Assembly (NCBI GenBank): GCA_023393895.1
Contig: JAEXBT010000234.1
Coordinates: 1-7,746 of the forward strand
Reading direction: 5' to 3'
From: Pseudomonadota bacterium
GTDB lineage: Bacteria; Pseudomonadota; Gammaproteobacteria; Xanthomonadales; Xanthomonadaceae
Length of the DNA: 7,746 nt
The position numbers and the translations under genes are program-made. Positions 5,173-7,746 of this stretch are shown in pieces. Positions within the stretch are counted from its first letter, which is position 1, and every line of letters starts with the position of its first letter. The notes below the pieces were generated by a model. It searched no databases and was not told the DNA's origin. It saw only the letters and a program-made list of their open reading frames with translations.

Positions 5173-7746
5173 ATGAACCCCCGATTCCGCAAGCCCCTTG
5201 CGGGCAGCAAGCTCGACTGGTACGACGCCCGCGAGGCGGTGGATGCGATCGCACCCGGCGCATACGCGAAGCTGCCCTACACCGCGCGCGTGCATGCTGA
5301 GAACCTAGTGCGACGCGCCGATCCGGCGATGCTCGACGCCTACCTGGGACAGTTGATCGAACGCCGCCGCGATCTCGATTTCCCGTGGTACCCGGTGCGC
5401 GTGGTCTGCCATGACATCCTCGGCCAGACCGCGCTGGTGGACCTGGCCGGCCTGCGCGATGCGATCGCCGATGCCGGCGGCGACCCTGCGCAGATCAATC
5501 CGGTGGTGCCGACCCAGCTCATCGTTGATCACTCCCTCGCCGTGGAATGCGGCGGCTTCGACCCGGATGCGTTCGCGAAGAACCGCGCGATCGAGGACCG
5601 GCGCAACGCCGACCGCTTCCACTTCATCGACTGGACCAGGCAGGCTTTCAGGAACGTGGAAGTGATTCCGCCGGGCAACGGGATCATGCACCAGATCAAC
5701 TTGGAGAAGATGTCGCCGGTGGTGTACGTGGACGACGGCGTTGCGTTTCCCGATACCTGTGTAGGCACCGATTCGCACACGCCGCACGTGGATGCGCTGG
5801 GCGTGATCGCGATCGGCGTCGGCGGCTTGGAAGCGGAGAACGTGATGCTGGGCCGCGCATCGTGGATGCGGCTGCCGGACATCGTCGGTGTGGAATTGAC
5901 CGGAAAGCCGCAACCCGGCATCACCGCGACCGACATCGTGCTGGCGCTCACCGAGTTCCTGCGGCAGGAGAAGGTGGTCGGCGCCTACCTCGAATTCTTC
6001 GGCGAGGGCGCGGCGCATCTCACCATCGGTGACCGCGCGACCATCTCCAACATGACGCCCGAATACGGTGCCACCGCGGCGCTGTTCTACATCGACCGGC
6101 AGACCATCGACTACCTGCGCCTGACCGGCCGCGAAGAGGCGCAGGTGCAGCTGGTCGAGACCTACGCCAAAGCCGCCGGCCTGTGGGCGGACGCCCTTGA
6201 AACCGCCGAATACGAGCGCGTGCTGCATTTCGACCTGTCGTCGGTGGTACGCAACATGGCCGGCCCGTCGAATCCGCATCGCCGGCTGCCGGTGTCGGCG
6301 CTGGCGGAACGCGGGATCGCCGATGAAGGCAAGCTCGCGGCGGCGCGTGGCGAGGAAGCCGCGGGCCTGCTGCCGGACGGCGCGGTGATCATTGCCGCGA
6401 TCACCTCCTGCACCAACACTTCCAATCCGCGCAACGTGATCGCCGCCGGGTTACTTGCGCGCAACGCGAATGCGCGCGGGCTCACGCGCAAGCCGTGGGT
6501 CAAGACCTCGCTCGCGCCGGGCTCCAGGGCGGTGGAGCTGTACCTGCAGGAGGCCGGATTGTTGCCGGAACTCGAACAGCTCGGCTTCGGCATCGTTGGC
6601 TTCGCCTGCACCACCTGCAACGGCATGTCGGGCGCGCTTGATCCGGCGATCCAGCAGGAGATCATCGCGCGCGACCTTTACGCGACCGCAGTGCTCTCCG
6701 GCAACCGCAACTTCGACGGCCGCATCCATCCCTACGCCAAGCAGGCATTCCTCGCCTCGCCGCCGCTGGTGATCGCCTATGCGATCGCCGGCACGATGCG
6801 TTTCGACATCGAGAAGGACGTGCTCGGCATCGACGCGGCGGGCAACGAAGTGCGGCTGAAGGACATCTGGCCGAGCGATGCGGAGATCGATGCCGCGGTG
6901 AAGGCCAGCGTGAAGCCGGAGTTCTTCCGTCAGGTCTACGAGCCGATGTTCAAGCTGCGGGTGGAGCAGGGCGGGCAGGTCAGCCCGCTGTACGACTGGC
7001 GCCCACAGTCCACCTATATCCGCCGCCCGCCGTACTGGGAAGGTGCGCTGGCCGGTGCGCGCACGCTCACCGGGATGCGTCCGCTCGCGGTGCTGGGCGA
7101 CAACATCACCACCGACCACCTTTCGCCCTCGAACGCGATCCTGCCTTCGAGCGCCGCCGGCGAATACCTTGCGAAGATGGGCCTGCCCGAGGAAGACTTC
7201 AATTCCTATGCCACCCATCGCGGCGACCACCTGACCGCGCAGCGCGCCACCTTCGCCAATCCCCAGCTGGTCAACGAGATGGCGGTGGTCGATGGCGAGG
7301 TGAAGCAGGGCTCGCTGGCCCGCGTCGAGCCCGAAGGCAAGGTGATGCGGATGTGGGAGGCGATCGAAACCTACATGGACCGCGGCCAGCCGTTGATCAT
7401 CATCGCCGGCGCCGATTACGGGCAGGGCAGTTCGCGCGACTGGGCGGCGAAGGGCGTGCGCCTGGCCGGCGTCGAGGCGATCGTCGCCGAAGGTTTCGAG
7501 CGCATCCATCGCACCAACCTGATCGGCATGGGCGTGTTGCCGCTGGAGTTCAAAGTGGGTACCGACCGCAACACGCTGGCCATCGACGGCACGGAGACCT
7601 TCGATGTCGTCGGCGAACGCACGCCGGGTGCGACGCTGACCCTGGTCATCCACCGTGCGAATGGCGAGCGCGTCGAGGTGCCGGTCACCTGCCGGCTTGA
7701 TACGGCTGAAGAAGTCTCGATCTACGAAGCCGGCGGCGTGCTGCAG
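5173..7746 (+). CDS. acnD: Fe-S-dependent 2-methylcitrate dehydratase, AcnD (3' end cut by the window)
   Basis: The frame is open without a stop or frameshift for 858 codons to the last base. AcnD proteins are about 865-870 residues, so only about the last dozen residues (after EAGGVLQ) should be missing. It is an aconitase-superfamily enzyme that dehydrates 2-methylcitrate, generally with PrpF, replacing the iron-free PrpD. The three 4Fe-4S ligands are C413 (ITSCTNTSNP), C479 and C482 (FACTTCNGMSG), with the same 66- and 3-residue spacing as in aconitase A/IRP1. Substrate-site motifs are GTDSHTPHVDALG (198-210), GDNITTDHLSPSNAI (642-656) and GADYGQGSSRDWAAKG (746-761, with S753 and R755 matching the catalytic Ser and Arg of aconitase). 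NGMSGALDP and SPSNAI are the AcnD versions of stretches that differ in AcnA. This and the prp neighbours argue for AcnD over ordinary aconitase. The start MNPRFRKPLAGSKLDWYDAREAV and the AAGGAG site agree. Confidence 0.96.
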   Translation, partial: MNPRFRKPLAGSKLDWYDAREAVDAIAPGAYAKLPYTARVHAENLVRRADPAMLDAYLGQLIERRRDLDFPWYPVRVVCHDILGQTALVDLAGLRDAIADAGGDPAQINPVVPTQLIVDHSLAVECGGFDPDAFAKNRAIEDRRNADRFHFIDWTRQAFRNVEVIPPGNGIMHQINLEKMSPVVYVDDGVAFPDTCVGTDSHTPHVDALGVIAIGVGGLEAENVMLGRASWMRLPDIVGVELTGKPQPGITATDIVLALTEFLRQEKVVGAYLEFFGEGAAHLTIGDRATISNMTPEYGATAALFYIDRQTIDYLRLTGREEAQVQLVETYAKAAGLWADALETAEYERVLHFDLSSVVRNMAGPSNPHRRLPVSALAERGIADEGKLAAARGEEAAGLLPDGAVIIAAITSCTNTSNPRNVIAAGLLARNANARGLTRKPWVKTSLAPGSRAVELYLQEAGLLPELEQLGFGIVGFACTTCNGMSGALDPAIQQEIIARDLYATAVLSGNRNFDGRIHPYAKQAFLASPPLVIAYAIAGTMRFDIEKDVLGIDAAGNEVRLKDIWPSDAEIDAAVKASVKPEFFRQVYEPMFKLRVEQGGQVSPLYDWRPQSTYIRRPPYWEGALAGARTLTGMRPLAVLGDNITTDHLSPSNAILPSSAAGEYLAKMGLPEEDFNSYATHRGDHLTAQRATFANPQLVNEMAVVDGEVKQGSLARVEPEGKVMRMWEAIETYMDRGQPLIIIAGADYGQGSSRDWAAKGVRLAGVEAIVAEGFERIHRTNLIGMGVLPLEFKVGTDRNTLAIDGTETFDVVGERTPGATLTLVIHRANGERVEVPVTCRLDTAEEVSIYEAGGVLQ

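Noticed and set aside
3367..5295. A 642-codon minus-strand open frame opposite prpC and the channel gene
   Set aside because: It crosses two real genes and two intergenic gaps, has no domain-like sequence, and shows the same low-complexity Arg/His/Gly/Ala composition.
5305..7653. Minus-strand open frames of 324 and 400 codons opposite acnD
   Set aside because: acnD is intact in the sense frame with all cluster ligands and active-site motifs; these frames are shadows of it.
5173..7746. acnD as ordinary aconitase A
   Set aside because: NGMSGALDP, TTDHLSPSNAI and the prpB/prpC neighbours are AcnD features; aconitase A has different residues at these sites.

Overview
The window is high-GC, densely coding DNA with every recognisable gene on the + strand. 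Protein sequences and gene order fit a gammaproteobacterium, most likely Xanthomonadaceae (Lysobacter, Luteimonas, Stenotrophomonas or Xanthomonas type). That placement is inferred from gene content, GC richness and remembered resemblance, not from a search.

Layout: (1) 2-457, the C-terminal part of an S9-family serine peptidase, cut by the left edge. (2) A 107-bp gap with two inverted repeats, one a near-perfect 32-bp palindrome. (3) 565-2457, prpE, propionate-CoA ligase. (4) A 67-bp gap with a GC-rich stem-loop, a TAAAAT box and a T run. (5) 2525-3421, prpB (2-methylisocitrate lyase), and 3424-4575, prpC (2-methylcitrate synthase), which practically abut. (6) 4588-5073, a small membrane protein resembling a potassium channel, 12 bp after prpC. 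(7) A 99-bp gap with a second TAAAAT box and a good Shine-Dalgarno. (8) 5173-7746, acnD (Fe-S 2-methylcitrate dehydratase), open to the right edge and probably lacking only about its last dozen residues.

Together the prp genes make up most of the methylcitrate cycle, which turns propionate into pyruvate and succinate. PrpE makes propionyl-CoA. PrpC condenses it with oxaloacetate. AcnD (normally with PrpF) dehydrates 2-methylcitrate. An aconitase hydrates the product, and PrpB cleaves 2-methylisocitrate. This is the acnD/prpF version of the pathway rather than the prpD version, so prpF is expected just past the right edge. No PrpR-type regulator is visible.

The core is a known pathway and I see no clearly new system. 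The points most worth a second look are the channel gene between prpC and acnD, the palindrome before prpE, and the regulatory-looking gap before prpB. There are no tRNA, rRNA, CRISPR or insertion-sequence signals, and no gene-free stretch over about 110 bp. The long minus-strand open frames are codon-composition shadows of the real genes.
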